Assembly (NCBI RefSeq): GCF_004765815.2 | Contig: NZ_ML974127.1 | Span: 784,927-848,926 of the forward strand | Direction of reading: 5' to 3' | DNA length: 64,000 bases | Source of the DNA: Halorussus salinus | GTDB lineage: Archaea > Halobacteriota > Halobacteria > Halobacteriales > Haladaptataceae | Shown here: positions 33,641 to 42,018 of the stretch, in pieces | Numbering within the stretch: position 1 is the first letter of the stretch | Layout: each line of letters begins with the position of its first letter | The notes under the pieces: model-generated | What the model was told of the DNA's origin: nothing | Seen by the model: only the letters and a program-made list of their open reading frames with translations | Databases searched by the model: none | Translations under genes and position numbers: made by a program

Positions 33641-34405
33641 TCACGCACCTTGCTCGTCGTCGGGATTCTCGTTCTCGCACTCGGTCTGATTTTTTGCGTC
33701 GTCTCGATTCGTCGCTTCGTTCTTCTCGGGTTCTTCACTATCAGTCCCGAACCGTGCCGTCCAATCCCTGAGCCAGCCGAAAAATCGGTCCTGTGGGCTC
33801 GTTTCGCAGTACCATCGCTTCGACTGTCCCGGCAGTCCGCTAATCCTTGCAACGACTAAGAACAGCCCGAATACTCCGAGATTCGTATACCATGGCAGTG
33901 ATGCACGATAGATTTCGACCGCACCGACGAAGAAGTAACAAATTGCCATCACCGTCGTAAGAAGCGTCGTCGTAAACAGGAGCGCATTCTGGACGTTTGA
34001 CCGGTAGTTAGCTGCAATCCACCTGCTGTACTCTTCGGCCAACCCTTCTTCGACAAGATGGTACTCGTACCGTTCGTTCAAGATACTCTCCGTAACATCG
34101 TCCGCATTTACGCCGATTTCTTCACTGGTAGACGTGTACGTGACGGCAGATAGAACCGTCCCAGTGAACAAAAGGACTACTCCGAACTTCGTAAACGGGT
34201 TGAGAATGGCCGTGGTAGGAGTTTCGTTCGCTTGCACCGCGATAGAGATACCACTCACGGTAATTCCGGCGAGGACCACGTTCGCCCGGAATATCTGCAT
34301 CGCTTTCTCGTCAATGTCCGAGAGCGTCGCCGATTGTTTGTCTATCGTCTCTCTTGCCTCTTCGCGAGCCAATTTCGCCCTCCGTATCCGGTCCTCATCG
34401 GGCAT
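33641..34405 (-). CDS. Four-helix membrane protein, GC-poor, possibly of defence or SLATT-like type
   Basis: 254 residues. A cytosolic charged helix (REEARETIDKQSATLSDIDE) leads into four hydrophobic segments at about 42-58, 68-88, 140-160 and 170-186. A C-terminal acidic tail of about 55 residues follows. The layout, with an N-terminal helix containing DIDEKAMQIFRANVVL, resembles uncharacterised membrane proteins in haloarchaeal accessory islands and loosely the SLATT effectors, but no motif proves it. GC content is visibly lower than its neighbours, suggesting recent acquisition. Confidence 0.75.
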   Translation of the reverse strand: MPDEDRIRRAKLAREEARETIDKQSATLSDIDEKAMQIFRANVVLAGITVSGISIAVQANETPTTAILNPFTKFGVVLLFTGTVLSAVTYTSTSEEIGVNADDVTESILNERYEYHLVEEGLAEEYSRWIAANYRSNVQNALLFTTTLLTTVMAICYFFVGAVEIYRASLPWYTNLGVFGLFLVVARISGLPGQSKRWYCETSPQDRFFGWLRDWTARFGTDSEEPEKNEATNRDDAKNQTECENENPDDEQGA

Positions 34406-34534
34406 ACGCCGTTGTTCCCATACACGACTTAATAGTCATTCGATACTAATATAGACTATTCAGGTGATTGATACAGTAGACGTATCTCGCTTTACGTCTG
34501 CTACTACAGAAAACTCCGATTGTAAGTCACCTGC

Positions 34535-35110
34535 CTAACTCACGCGATTCTTCGCCGCGGTGTACGCCTCCCGGACCTGCTGGAACTCCTCGCGGTCGCC
34601 GCCGTGGTCGGGGTGGACCTCCTTAACTTTCCGCCGGTAGGCGCGCTTGACCTCCGACAGCGACGCGCCGTGGGGCACGCCCAAGATGGCGAACGCGGCC
34701 TCGGTGGGGTCCACGCGCTCCTCGTCGTCGTCGTCGGAGATGTCCGGCGTCTCGAACGGCAGGCGGTCGCCCAGATGCATGCCGGGCATCTCGTGTTCCA
34801 CGAGGACGGCGTAGGTCGGCGACCGCTCGATGCGGAAGTACGCCCGCGCGTCGAAGGTGATGGCCACGTCGCGTTTCGGCAGGTAGAACGCGACGTGCTG
34901 GCCCTCCACGAAGTGGTCCTCGGCGAACTCCTCGCCGATGGCCGAGAGGTACTGGCGGATTTCGACGCGGCGGCGACCTTCGCCCGCGGTGTAGGTCGCG
35001 TTCGAGGGCTGGTGCGGGTAGAGGCGCGACCCCGCGACGAAGATGACGCCGATGAGGACGCCGACCCCGACCGACAGCCAGAGACCGACGACCAGCCATT
35101 CGGGCAACAC
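34535..35110 (-). CDS. Membrane-anchored J-domain protein
   Basis: 191 residues. One N-terminal transmembrane helix (VVGLWLSVGVGVLIGVIFVA) is followed by a soluble middle domain and a C-terminal J domain: AFAILGVPHGASLSEVKRAY, then KVKEVHPDHGGDREEF with the HPD tripeptide near residue 168. J domains recruit and stimulate DnaK; here recruitment would be at the membrane. No DnaK or GrpE gene is adjacent. The start follows a region with CGTAAAGAATC that may hold the promoter. Confidence 0.87.
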   Translation of the reverse strand: MLPEWLVVGLWLSVGVGVLIGVIFVAGSRLYPHQPSNATYTAGEGRRRVEIRQYLSAIGEEFAEDHFVEGQHVAFYLPKRDVAITFDARAYFRIERSPTYAVLVEHEMPGMHLGDRLPFETPDISDDDDEERVDPTEAAFAILGVPHGASLSEVKRAYRRKVKEVHPDHGGDREEFQQVREAYTAAKNRVS

Positions 35111-35250
35111 GCGAGGGCGTACGGGCCGTATCGTAAAGAATCTCTCGCAACCCCCTCTCGCGTATTTCGCTTCGAAATGATGCCAACATTAATGTCCGTC
35201 CACTTAGATTGACCGAACGGTATGTCAGGTCGGTGCCGATATTCGAACAA

Positions 35251-35790
35251 ATGACAGTACAGGACCAGACTCCCGACCGCGAGGACGAACTCGACCCCGG
35301 CGAGATTCACAACGTCCTCCGGAACGACCGACGCCGACGCGCCCTACAGCGATTGCGAGAGTCCGATGGGCCGATTTCGGTGGACGAACTCGCCGAACAC
35401 ATCGCCTCCGCCGAGACCGGCGAGTCGCCGCCGCCCCGCGATGTCCGAAAGAGCGTCTACGTCTCGCTCCACCAGACCCACCTGCCGAAACTCGACGACC
35501 TCGACATCATCGACTACGACCAGCGCGACCAGCAACTCGAACTCCGCGACCGGGCCGAGGAGGTCGAAGTGTACATGGAGGTCGTCTCCGAGGACGACAT
35601 CTCGTGGTCCACGTACTATCTCGGCGTGAGTTTGCTGGGTCTCCTCACGCTCGTCGCGGTCCGGTTCGACCTGCTTTTCGTCTCGTCGTTCGGCGTCGGG
35701 TTCTGGGCGTGGTACTTCCTCGCCCTGTTCGCGGTCTCGGCGGCGTATCACGCCTACTCCGAGCGAAACCGACAGCTGTTCGGGTCCTGA
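35251..35790 (+). CDS. DUF7344-like winged-helix protein with two membrane helices
   Basis: 179 residues. The first 110 form a winged-helix-like domain (EIHNVLRNDRRRRALQRLRE, PISVDELAEHIASAETGE, LPKLDDLDIIDYDQRDQQLEL in part), common in haloarchaeal transcription regulators. Two transmembrane helices follow at about 128-146 (YYLGVSLLGLLTLVAV) and 150-168 (FGVGFWAWYFLALFAVSAAY). This arrangement suggests a membrane-tethered regulator. ATG at 35251 is preferred over an upstream alternative start at 35209. Confidence 0.8.
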   Translation: MTVQDQTPDREDELDPGEIHNVLRNDRRRRALQRLRESDGPISVDELAEHIASAETGESPPPRDVRKSVYVSLHQTHLPKLDDLDIIDYDQRDQQLELRDRAEEVEVYMEVVSEDDISWSTYYLGVSLLGLLTLVAVRFDLLFVSSFGVGFWAWYFLALFAVSAAYHAYSERNRQLFGS

Positions 35791-35820
35791 AAACTGTCTC
35801 GCGGCGAGGAGTAGCGCCGT

Positions 35821-36579
35821 TCAGCCGATGTACCGCAGGTTCTCGTCGGTCGGCATGTTCGACTGCTGGTTTTCCATCTCTTGGATCTTGTTGGCCACGT
35901 CCTCCATGTCGTCGGCGCGCTCCTCCAGCGAGTCGAAGTCGACCTCGAAGTCGAGGAGTTCTTCCAGCACTTCGAGGACCGCGCGTGCGCTCTTGGGGTC
36001 CACGAGGTAGCCGCTGGTCTCGCCCATCAGGCAGGTCGCCCGGAAGCCCCGGCGCTCGCCCAGTCCCAGTAGCAGTCCGCTCGTGCCGACGATGCCGCCC
36101 GCGGGTTCGTCCTCGCGGAACTCGACATCGACCGCTTCGAGTTCTTCGACGAACTCCTCGTCGGTGGCCGCGCCCAACACGTCGTACTCGTCCATGAGTT
36201 CGCCCGTGGGGACGCCGCCGAGCGCGTAGACCGTCTCGACGCCGAACTCCTCGGCTACGTCCAGAAAGGCGTCGGTCAGTCGGTAGTGGCCGGTGTTGTC
36301 GCTGGCTTGGTGCTTGCCGGTCAACACCAGCAGGTCCCGGTCGTCGAGTTCGACCGCGTGAATCTTCGCGCAGGCCAGACCGGTCGTCCCGTCGTCTTCG
36401 ACGCTGACCTGCGGCGGGAAGTGTTCCGAGTAGACCCGTCGCACCAACTCGCTTTCTTTCTCCTCGAGGAGGTGTTCGGCCGCCAGCTTTCCGACGTGGC
36501 CGACGCCCGGCAGGCCCTCGACCAGCACCGGGTCCTGTAGGTCGGGGTCGGCGACTACCTCGATGTCGAGTTCGTCCAT
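35821..36579 (-). CDS. PAC2 family protein (proteasome assembly chaperone-like)
   Basis: 252 residues. The N-terminus DPVLVEGLPGVGHVGKLAAE carries the GxPGxGxVG motif of the archaeal PAC2/PbaB family. Central segments VLTGKHQASDNTGHYRL and ALGGVPTGEL are typical, and a coiled-coil tail follows (VANKIQEMENQQSNMP). It probably assists proteasome assembly or related complexes. It is the last gene of the L44e-S27e-aIF2alpha-Nop10 group, starting 6 bases after nop10 ends. Confidence 0.88.
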   Translation of the reverse strand: MDELDIEVVADPDLQDPVLVEGLPGVGHVGKLAAEHLLEEKESELVRRVYSEHFPPQVSVEDDGTTGLACAKIHAVELDDRDLLVLTGKHQASDNTGHYRLTDAFLDVAEEFGVETVYALGGVPTGELMDEYDVLGAATDEEFVEELEAVDVEFREDEPAGGIVGTSGLLLGLGERRGFRATCLMGETSGYLVDPKSARAVLEVLEELLDFEVDFDSLEERADDMEDVANKIQEMENQQSNMPTDENLRYIG

Positions 36580-36585
36580 GTGGTG

Positions 36586-36768
36586 TTACTCGCGGGCGCG
36601 CCGCTTAAGTGCCCGTCGGTACTCTCCGTGCGGGTCCTCGGGGTTGAACGGCGCGGGCGCGCTGTTGACGGCCTCGGCTCCGCACTCGGGACACGTCGCA
36701 GAAAGGGAGTACACCGGCCGCGAGTGTTCGTCGCGCCACGCCGAGCAGACGAGGATGTCGGATTTCAT
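36586..36768 (-). CDS. nop10: H/ACA ribonucleoprotein protein Nop10
   Basis: 60 residues, matching the family length. Zinc-type N-terminus KSDILVCSAWRDEHSRPVYSL, then CPECGAEAVNSAPAPFNPED, which is the conserved APAPFNPEDP contact to Cbf5. It is part of the pseudouridine-guide RNP. Four bases separate it from aIF2 alpha. Only one CxxC (CPEC) plus an earlier single Cys are visible. Confidence 0.95.
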   Translation of the reverse strand: MKSDILVCSAWRDEHSRPVYSLSATCPECGAEAVNSAPAPFNPEDPHGEYRRALKRRARE

Positions 36769-36772
36769 CCGG

Positions 36773-37576
36773 CTACTGCTCTTCTTCGGTCTGGCGCTCG
36801 CGGTGGAACGACCCGGTGCCGCCGACCGACTCGATGGCCTTCTCCGCGCGGGCCGCGCTTTCCTTGAGTTGGTCTTCGGCGGTCTTGTAGTTGGGCGCTT
36901 TCACTCGGATGCGGTACTCGGGCGCACCGACGTAGGTCACTTCGAGGTCGATCTCGTCGGGGATGTCGCCGTTCCCCTCGGCGGCCTGAAGCGCCTCCTT
37001 GATGTCGTCCACGCCGCCGCTCGACGCGCTTTCGAGGTCCACGTACCCCGTGACCGTGACGTAGGGCACCGAGACGTTCTCGCGGGCGGTGTCCACGATT
37101 TGGGTGACCTCGTCGTCGGTGAGGTCGGTGTCGGTGAGCGCCTCGGGACCGTGAATCGCGGCCTGCTCGAAGCCGCCGTAGAGGCCGCCGAACTCCGCGA
37201 GGAGTTCGTTGGCGACGTGCGAGTACTTCTCGTCGCCCATATCTTCGCCGAAGGCCAGTTCCATCCAGTTGCCAGCCTTCTGCTCGTTTTTCCACTCCTG
37301 AATCTTCTCGGACCGTTGGTGGTCGTTAACGTCTTTGAGCGAGAGGTCGATCTGCTGTGCGCCCGTGTCCACGTCCAGCACCTTGCAGACGACCGTCTGG
37401 CCCTCGTTGACGTGGTCGCGGATGTTCTTTATCCATCCGCTCGCGACTTCGCTGACGTGGATGAGACCGCGCTTGTCCTCGTACTCCGAGAGGTCTACGA
37501 AGACGCCGAAGTCCTCTATCTCGTCTATCTTGCCGACGACGAGTTCGCCGGTGTCGGGCCAGCCGCTGTATTTCAT
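36773..37576 (-). CDS. eif2a: Translation initiation factor aIF2 subunit alpha
   Basis: 267 residues. N-terminal S1/OB domain [20 protein letters not shown] (partial) and [30 protein letters not shown] (partial), then the helical domain and C-terminal alpha-beta domain with [13 protein letters not shown]-like tail ([15 protein letters not shown]). It binds initiator tRNA together with the gamma subunit. The start ATG overlaps the S27e stop by four bases. Confidence 0.96.
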   Translation of the reverse strand: MKYSGWPDTGELVVGKIDEIEDFGVFVDLSEYEDKRGLIHVSEVASGWIKNIRDHVNEGQTVVCKVLDVDTGAQQIDLSLKDVNDHQRSEKIQEWKNEQKAGNWMELAFGEDMGDEKYSHVANELLAEFGGLYGGFEQAAIHGPEALTDTDLTDDEVTQIVDTARENVSVPYVTVTGYVDLESASSGGVDDIKEALQAAEGNGDIPDEIDLEVTYVGAPEYRIRVKAPNYKTAEDQLKESAARAEKAIESVGGTGSFHRERQTEEEQ

Positions 37577-37791
37577 TGAGCTTCCACTGTCTCGTCGGAG
37601 TCGGTCCGACTACTCGCGGAGCGACGCTCCACGGTCTCGATTACTTCGCCTTCGAACTCGGCGTCGCCGCCGGTCGGCCGGGCGAGGGTCGCGCCGCAGA
37701 CGGCGCAGGCGGCCTCGGTCGCGGCCTTGCCGAAGACGACCTGTTCGTTGTCGCAGTCGGGACACTGAACCTTGTAGAAGTTTCCTGCCAT
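37573..37791 (-). CDS. rps27e: Ribosomal protein S27e
   Basis: 72 residues. Zinc ribbon with [13 protein letters not shown] and [19 protein letters not shown], the archaeal eS27 pattern. The C-terminus has a 20-residue acidic extension ([18 protein letters not shown]). Located between L44e and aIF2 alpha, as in most archaea. Confidence 0.96.
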   Translation of the reverse strand: MAGNFYKVQCPDCDNEQVVFGKAATEAACAVCGATLARPTGGDAEFEGEVIETVERRSASSRTDSDETVEAQ

Positions 37792-37794
37792 GAT

Positions 37795-38076
37795 TTACTC
37801 CTGGAACTCCAGTCGTCCGGCGCGCCATCCCTCGCGGAGGTGGGCCTTGCCACACTCGCTGCAGCGGTACTTGAGGTCGGTCTTCTTGGTCGGCTTGTCG
37901 CCACCGGGGACCTTCGAGAAGCGACCGCGGTTCCCGATACCTTTCGAACCCTCGCGCTGCTTGCGCTGGTCCCACTTCATGCCGGTCGAGCGACCGGTTC
38001 GTACCTTTTCGACTTCGTGTTCTTCGTGTGCCTTACAGTGCGGGCAGTACGTATTGAACCGTCGTGGCATCTGCAT
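37795..38076 (-). CDS. rpl44e: Ribosomal protein L44e
   Basis: 93 residues starting [20 protein letters not shown]. Zinc ligands come from CPHC and CSECG near the C-terminus ([15 protein letters not shown]). Conserved KRGGSKG-like basic stretch is present ([18 protein letters not shown]). First gene of the translation operon. On the minus strand TTTTAAG at 38112-38118 lies 36 bases ahead, giving a short leader. Confidence 0.96.
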   Translation of the reverse strand: MQMPRRFNTYCPHCKAHEEHEVEKVRTGRSTGMKWDQRKQREGSKGIGNRGRFSKVPGGDKPTKKTDLKYRCSECGKAHLREGWRAGRLEFQE

Positions 38077-38511
38077 AGATATCTACCTTGCCGTCCAGTA
38101 GGGCCACGGGGCTTAAAACCCGTTTGGTTCACGACCGACCCCGAGAGGGCGCGACTCCGAGGAGGCCCGTTCCGCGACGGTCCCTCCTCGACCGGTGCCG
38201 GGTCGGTCTCGTCGCCGACTTTTACTTTCGCCCCGCGTGGCACGATTTTAAGTTCGTTCCGTGTGAACTGTTGTGTAACGACCGTCGCAAGGCGGGTGCG
38301 TAGTGGTGTGACGACGCCCTCGACGGTCGCCGGAGGATACGATGTTAGGCGCTCACTCGAATCGGTTCGACCGATACGGAATGGACGGGCAGGGGGACGC
38401 GACGAGAGCGACGGTGCCGACGGGAACCACGGTACCGACGCGGGCACCGACGGCACCGGCGAGAACGCTGGCACCGCCGCAAACGACATCACGCGTCCGA
38501 GGAGGTCTCCG
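38077..38511. other. 435-base divergent promoter region
   Basis: Contains the TATA element TTTTAAG (38112-38118, minus strand) for the ribosomal operon and a second AT patch ACGATTTTAAGTTCG near 38242-38256. A 44-codon Thr/Pro/Ala-rich frame from 38381 ends in an ATGA overlap with the next gene, but it looks like a composition artefact. Nothing else was found. Confidence 0.5.
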
Positions 38512-39351
38512 ATGACCGACATCGCGCGACTGCTGGCGTCGGTCCCGGCGAGCGCGCCGGTCCAGCGCGTCCGCGACTACCACCTCACCGACCGGGCCGC
38601 GAGTCCCCGGCCGCGGGACTTCCTGACCGCGGTCAGGCGGACCGACGGCGAGGTCTGTCTCCGCTGGACCGACGCCGCCGGAGAGCGGTTCGTTCGGTGG
38701 GTCGGTCCCGACTGGGAGTGTGCCACGTTCGACCGTCACCGCGGTCGAAAGCGAGTCGAGACCTGCGAGGAGGGCCGCGTGGTGGCCCTCCTCGGCGAGA
38801 CGCGCCCGGAACTCGTGGCGGCCGACGAGGTTCCCGGCGCGTTCGCGGCGTCGGCGGGGACGGACGCCCCGCCCGAAACGACCGGTGTCGGCGACACGAC
38901 TCCCGATGTCGGCGAAACCGTCTTCGGCGTCGGTGGCTCCCCGTCGTCGCCGAGCGCCGTCGCCACCGACGGCGGGTCGGAACCGAGCGACGACGGGCGA
39001 ACCGTCACCGCCGAGCGCGTGCGCGTCGAGCGGCGGACCGACCTGTCGGCCGACCCGGACGTGAACCGACGCGAGGCGGACGCGCTCGCGGCCGCGCTTC
39101 CGGCCGGGCCGCGCGAGGTCGTCTTCCGACTCCCGCCGGTGCTGGCCGAGGAGACCGTCCTCGAACCGGTCGCCGGGAGCGACCGGGTGTTCGTCGCCGA
39201 ACTCGTGGCCGAGCGCGAGACCGACCGGGCCTACTACGTCCGGCAGGAGCGCCGGGCGTGCCGCGTCTCGAAGGCCGCGACGACGATTTACGAACTCGCC
39301 GACGGGGCCGTATCGGACCCAGACCGACCGGAGGCGGTCGAGTCCGCATAA
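38512..39351 (+). CDS. Hypothetical protein, 279 residues
   Basis: Not recognised. N-terminal 100 residues are compact (TDIARLLASVPASAPVQRVR; RWVGPDWECATFDRHRGRKR), the middle 100-165 is a Gly/Ser/Thr/Asp linker and the last 110 are again folded (VFRLPPVLAEETVLEPVAGS). A ribosome site GGAGG 7-8 bases before the ATG fixes the start. The stop codon shares its last base with the next gene's ATG (TAATG), so the pair is co-translated. Confidence 0.7.
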   Translation: MTDIARLLASVPASAPVQRVRDYHLTDRAASPRPRDFLTAVRRTDGEVCLRWTDAAGERFVRWVGPDWECATFDRHRGRKRVETCEEGRVVALLGETRPELVAADEVPGAFAASAGTDAPPETTGVGDTTPDVGETVFGVGGSPSSPSAVATDGGSEPSDDGRTVTAERVRVERRTDLSADPDVNRREADALAAALPAGPREVVFRLPPVLAEETVLEPVAGSDRVFVAELVAERETDRAYYVRQERRACRVSKAATTIYELADGAVSDPDRPEAVESA

Positions 39352-39752
39352 TGGTCCAGCATCGCTTCGAGTGCGTCCACTGCGGGCATCGGGTCCGCGG
39401 GACCGGCGAGGACTGCGAGGCCGCACGGCAGGACGCCCGCGAACGGGGTGCGGTTCACGTCAGCGAGGCCCACGCCGACCGACTCGCTCGGGACCCCGAC
39501 TGGCCAGACGACCTCTCGCCAGACGACCTGTTGACCGGCGAAGCGGCCTACGGGTCGCTCCGGGGCTTCCTCGGTCCGGCCGACGACCTCCTCGTCTGCG
39601 ACGACTGTGGCTACTACTTCGGCCACGAGTCCGCCGACGAGGACCGCTCGCCGGTCGGACGGAAGGGACTGGTCTGTAAGACTTGCTACGAGCGTCGCGT
39701 CCGCAATCACGACGACTCGGTGTCCGAAGCAATCGACGACTTCTTCCGGTGA
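39351..39752 (+). CDS. Zinc-ribbon protein of unknown function
   Basis: 133 residues. Zinc-binding pairs: CVHCGH at 8-13, CDDCGYYFGH near 83-92 and CKTCYERR near 112. Between them is the charged segment RGTGEDCEAARQDARERGAV. Likely a nucleic-acid or protein-binding module. It is coupled to the preceding hypothetical gene through a one-base overlap. Confidence 0.8.
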   Translation: MVQHRFECVHCGHRVRGTGEDCEAARQDARERGAVHVSEAHADRLARDPDWPDDLSPDDLLTGEAAYGSLRGFLGPADDLLVCDDCGYYFGHESADEDRSPVGRKGLVCKTCYERRVRNHDDSVSEAIDDFFR

Positions 39753-39848
39753 ATCTCTCTCACCGACATTTCCACCCTCTCGATTTCATTTATAAATTTA
39801 TTACTATAAAAGTAATAATTAAGTAAACTCGGTTCGAGGATTGATTCG

Positions 39849-40748
39849 ATGACGGTGAATCGACGCACCTTCCTCAAGCGTAGCGCCGTAGCAACGACCG
39901 GGGCCGCCGCCCTCGTCGGCTCCTCGGGTTCCGCCGCGGCCTACGACGTGCCGCTCGTCTCGACGCGCGACCACTACAGCGGCACGTCGCTGGTCTCTGG
40001 CGAAACCCAGTACAGCTACGACACCAACGGTCTCGTCCCCGGCGTGGACACCGGTTGTGTCGGCGACCTGACCGTGTTCATCCACGGGTGGGACAAGAAG
40101 AGTAGCGAGTCCGACGCCGAACAAGCGGCCCGCGACAAAATCCAGCTCGCTCGTGACGAACTCACCGCGGCCGGATACGGCGGCCAAGTCGTCGGCTACA
40201 CGTGGGACAACGACGTTGGCGGCGGCGTGGACTTCGGCTGGGGCGAGGCCCAGACCGTCGCCCAGAAGAACGGCGTCAAACTCGCGCAGTTCCTCGTGGA
40301 CTACAAGTACCAGTGTCCGAACTCGACAGTCCGACTCGTCAGTCACTCGCTCGGTGCCCAAGTCCTACTGAGTTCGCTCCGGTCGCTGAACGGTTCGTGG
40401 TTCACGGACAACGGCTACGAAGTGTACTCGACGCATCTGCTCGGCGCGGCGCAGGACAACGAAGCGCCGACGCAGGAGTCCATCGACACCTACAACGCCA
40501 TCCGCGACGTGGTCACTGGCGCGTTCAACTACCACAGCCACGAGGACGACGTTCTCCAGTGGGTCTACAACACCATCGAGTTCGACCAAGCCCTCGGCGA
40601 AACGGGCTACGAGGAGGGCAACACGCCCGCGCCGAACTACACCGAGTTCGACGGCACCTCGCAGGTCGGCGACGACCACTCGGGCTACCTGACGAACCTC
40701 TCGGATGAGGTCGTCTACCACATGGAGAACGTCAGTTCGTACGTCTGA
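39849..40748 (+). CDS. Tat-exported alpha/beta hydrolase
   Basis: 299 residues. Twin-arginine signal NRRTFLKRSAVATTGAAALV with cleavage near AAA-Y at about residue 36. The mature enzyme has the oxyanion-hole segment VFIHGWDKKS near 77, the nucleophile elbow LVSHSLGAQVLL near 165 (GxSxG variant SHSLG), a later Asp and a C-terminal His in AFNYHSHEDDVLQ. This points to an extracellular esterase or lipase. TATAAA-rich DNA at 39790-39820 holds the promoter. Confidence 0.87.
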   Translation: MTVNRRTFLKRSAVATTGAAALVGSSGSAAAYDVPLVSTRDHYSGTSLVSGETQYSYDTNGLVPGVDTGCVGDLTVFIHGWDKKSSESDAEQAARDKIQLARDELTAAGYGGQVVGYTWDNDVGGGVDFGWGEAQTVAQKNGVKLAQFLVDYKYQCPNSTVRLVSHSLGAQVLLSSLRSLNGSWFTDNGYEVYSTHLLGAAQDNEAPTQESIDTYNAIRDVVTGAFNYHSHEDDVLQWVYNTIEFDQALGETGYEEGNTPAPNYTEFDGTSQVGDDHSGYLTNLSDEVVYHMENVSSYV

Positions 40749-40858
40749 GTCGGTCTCGCGGCTCCCGCTTTTTTGCAATCGCGCGACGAGGAGACTCCCG
40801 AACTCGCCGCCGAGGCCGTCCCGAAGCGCTTAAACGCGCTCCTTCCGAATCGCCGAGC

Positions 40859-41128
40859 ATGAAGCGACTCATCATCCACGGGAACCCCGGCATCCGGAAG
40901 AACGCCATCATCGACTACGATGGCGAGGAGGTCGTCTGCTTTTCGGTCAGTCGGCAGGGCGACTGGCACGGCCCGGACGAACCCCAACTGTGGTGCGTCA
41001 TCGGCACCGAAGACGAACGGGAGGACTTCGCGAAGCGCAACTACGTGCCCCACTGGCTCGACACCGAGTCCGTGGACGCCGACGCCATCGACATCGTCAA
41101 GCGCGCCGACGAACTCGCCGTGTCGTAA
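40859..41128 (+). CDS. HAH_0734-type small conserved protein
   Basis: 89 residues: MKRLIIHGNPGIRKNAIIDY and CFSVSRQGDWHGPDEPQLWC. I recall this as the HAH_0734 family of haloarchaea, function unknown. No membrane segment. GCTTAAACGC is a TATA element about 28 bases upstream. Confidence 0.82.
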   Translation: MKRLIIHGNPGIRKNAIIDYDGEEVVCFSVSRQGDWHGPDEPQLWCVIGTEDEREDFAKRNYVPHWLDTESVDADAIDIVKRADELAVS

Positions 41129-41152
41129 TCCTTCGGTTCGGAGTTCGCGTTT

Positions 41153-41920
41153 TCAGCCTTCTATGATTTCCGCGGAATCGTCTCGCGGTCGGTAGTCCAG
41201 TTTTCGCATCGTCTCGGTCAGCGAGAGGTAGCGGTCGTCGTTCCACGAGATAGCGTGGGCGACGACGGGTGACTCCGGCAGGTCGGCGTCTACCGCGCGC
41301 TGGATGACCTCCCGGCAGTCGCCGGGACTCAGCCACATTGCGCGAGCGAACCGCCGGGCCGCGTCGCTCTCGTCGGCCGTCTGTGTCTCGCGCAGTTCCT
41401 CCTCGTCCATCAGCCAGCCGATTCGCAGGTTCACGACCTCGATACCGTGACGGTCGGCGTAGAAATCCCCGAGGGCTTCGGCCGCGACCTTGCTGACGCC
41501 GTAGTAGGAGTCGGGTCGAGTCGGGTCGTCGGGGCGGACGGCACGGGCCTCCTCGCGCATCGACTCCGGTTCGGCCGGGTCGGCGACGTTGTGCATCTGG
41601 ACCGCGTGGTTCGAGGAGGCGAAGACCACTCGGTCGAGGTCGTTCCGGCGGGCGGCCTCGTAGGCGTTGTGCGTCCCGCCGATGTTGGATTCGAAGACAC
41701 CGTCCCAGTCGGCGTCGGGCGAGGCGTTGCCCGCGAGGTGGACCAGCGCGTCCTGTCCGTCGAGCGCGTCGGCGAACGCCTCGCGGTCGGTCACGTCGAG
41801 GGTCGGTCCCTCCAACTCGTCGTGGTCGCGGTGGGTGATGGGCGTCACCTCGTGGCCACAGAGCGCCAGCAACGCCTCGCGGCCGACGGTACCGGCGGCT
41901 CCCGTGATGGCGACGTTCAT
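41153..41920 (-). CDS. NAD-dependent epimerase/dehydratase; possibly Azf glucose-6-phosphate dehydrogenase
   Basis: 255 residues. Rossmann start MNVAITGAAGTVGREALLAL, then LDVTDREAFADALDGQDALVHLAGNAS, catalytic Ser-Ser in VVFASSNHAVQ near 112 and YYGVSKVAAEALG (YxxxK) near 150. The length and SSNHA box resemble haloarchaeal NAD-dependent glucose-6-phosphate dehydrogenase (Azf), an alternative oxidative route. Sugar-nucleotide or uronate dehydrogenases share this pattern, so the substrate is an inference. The start ATG at 41920 gives the correct Rossmann N-terminus. Confidence 0.8.
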   Translation of the reverse strand: MNVAITGAAGTVGREALLALCGHEVTPITHRDHDELEGPTLDVTDREAFADALDGQDALVHLAGNASPDADWDGVFESNIGGTHNAYEAARRNDLDRVVFASSNHAVQMHNVADPAEPESMREEARAVRPDDPTRPDSYYGVSKVAAEALGDFYADRHGIEVVNLRIGWLMDEEELRETQTADESDAARRFARAMWLSPGDCREVIQRAVDADLPESPVVAHAISWNDDRYLSLTETMRKLDYRPRDDSAEIIEG

Positions 41921-42018
41921 GTCGGGGGTACCACGGGCGACCGGAAATAGGTACTTGCACCGGTCGCCCGCGTCGGTCGTCTGCGGGCGCGACGGTCGGC
42001 CGTTGACGGGCGGGGCGG

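Noticed and set aside
38381-38515. 44-residue Thr/Pro/Ala-rich frame overlapping the next start by ATGA
   Set aside because: No ribosome site or promoter, low-complexity composition; kept only as a remark.
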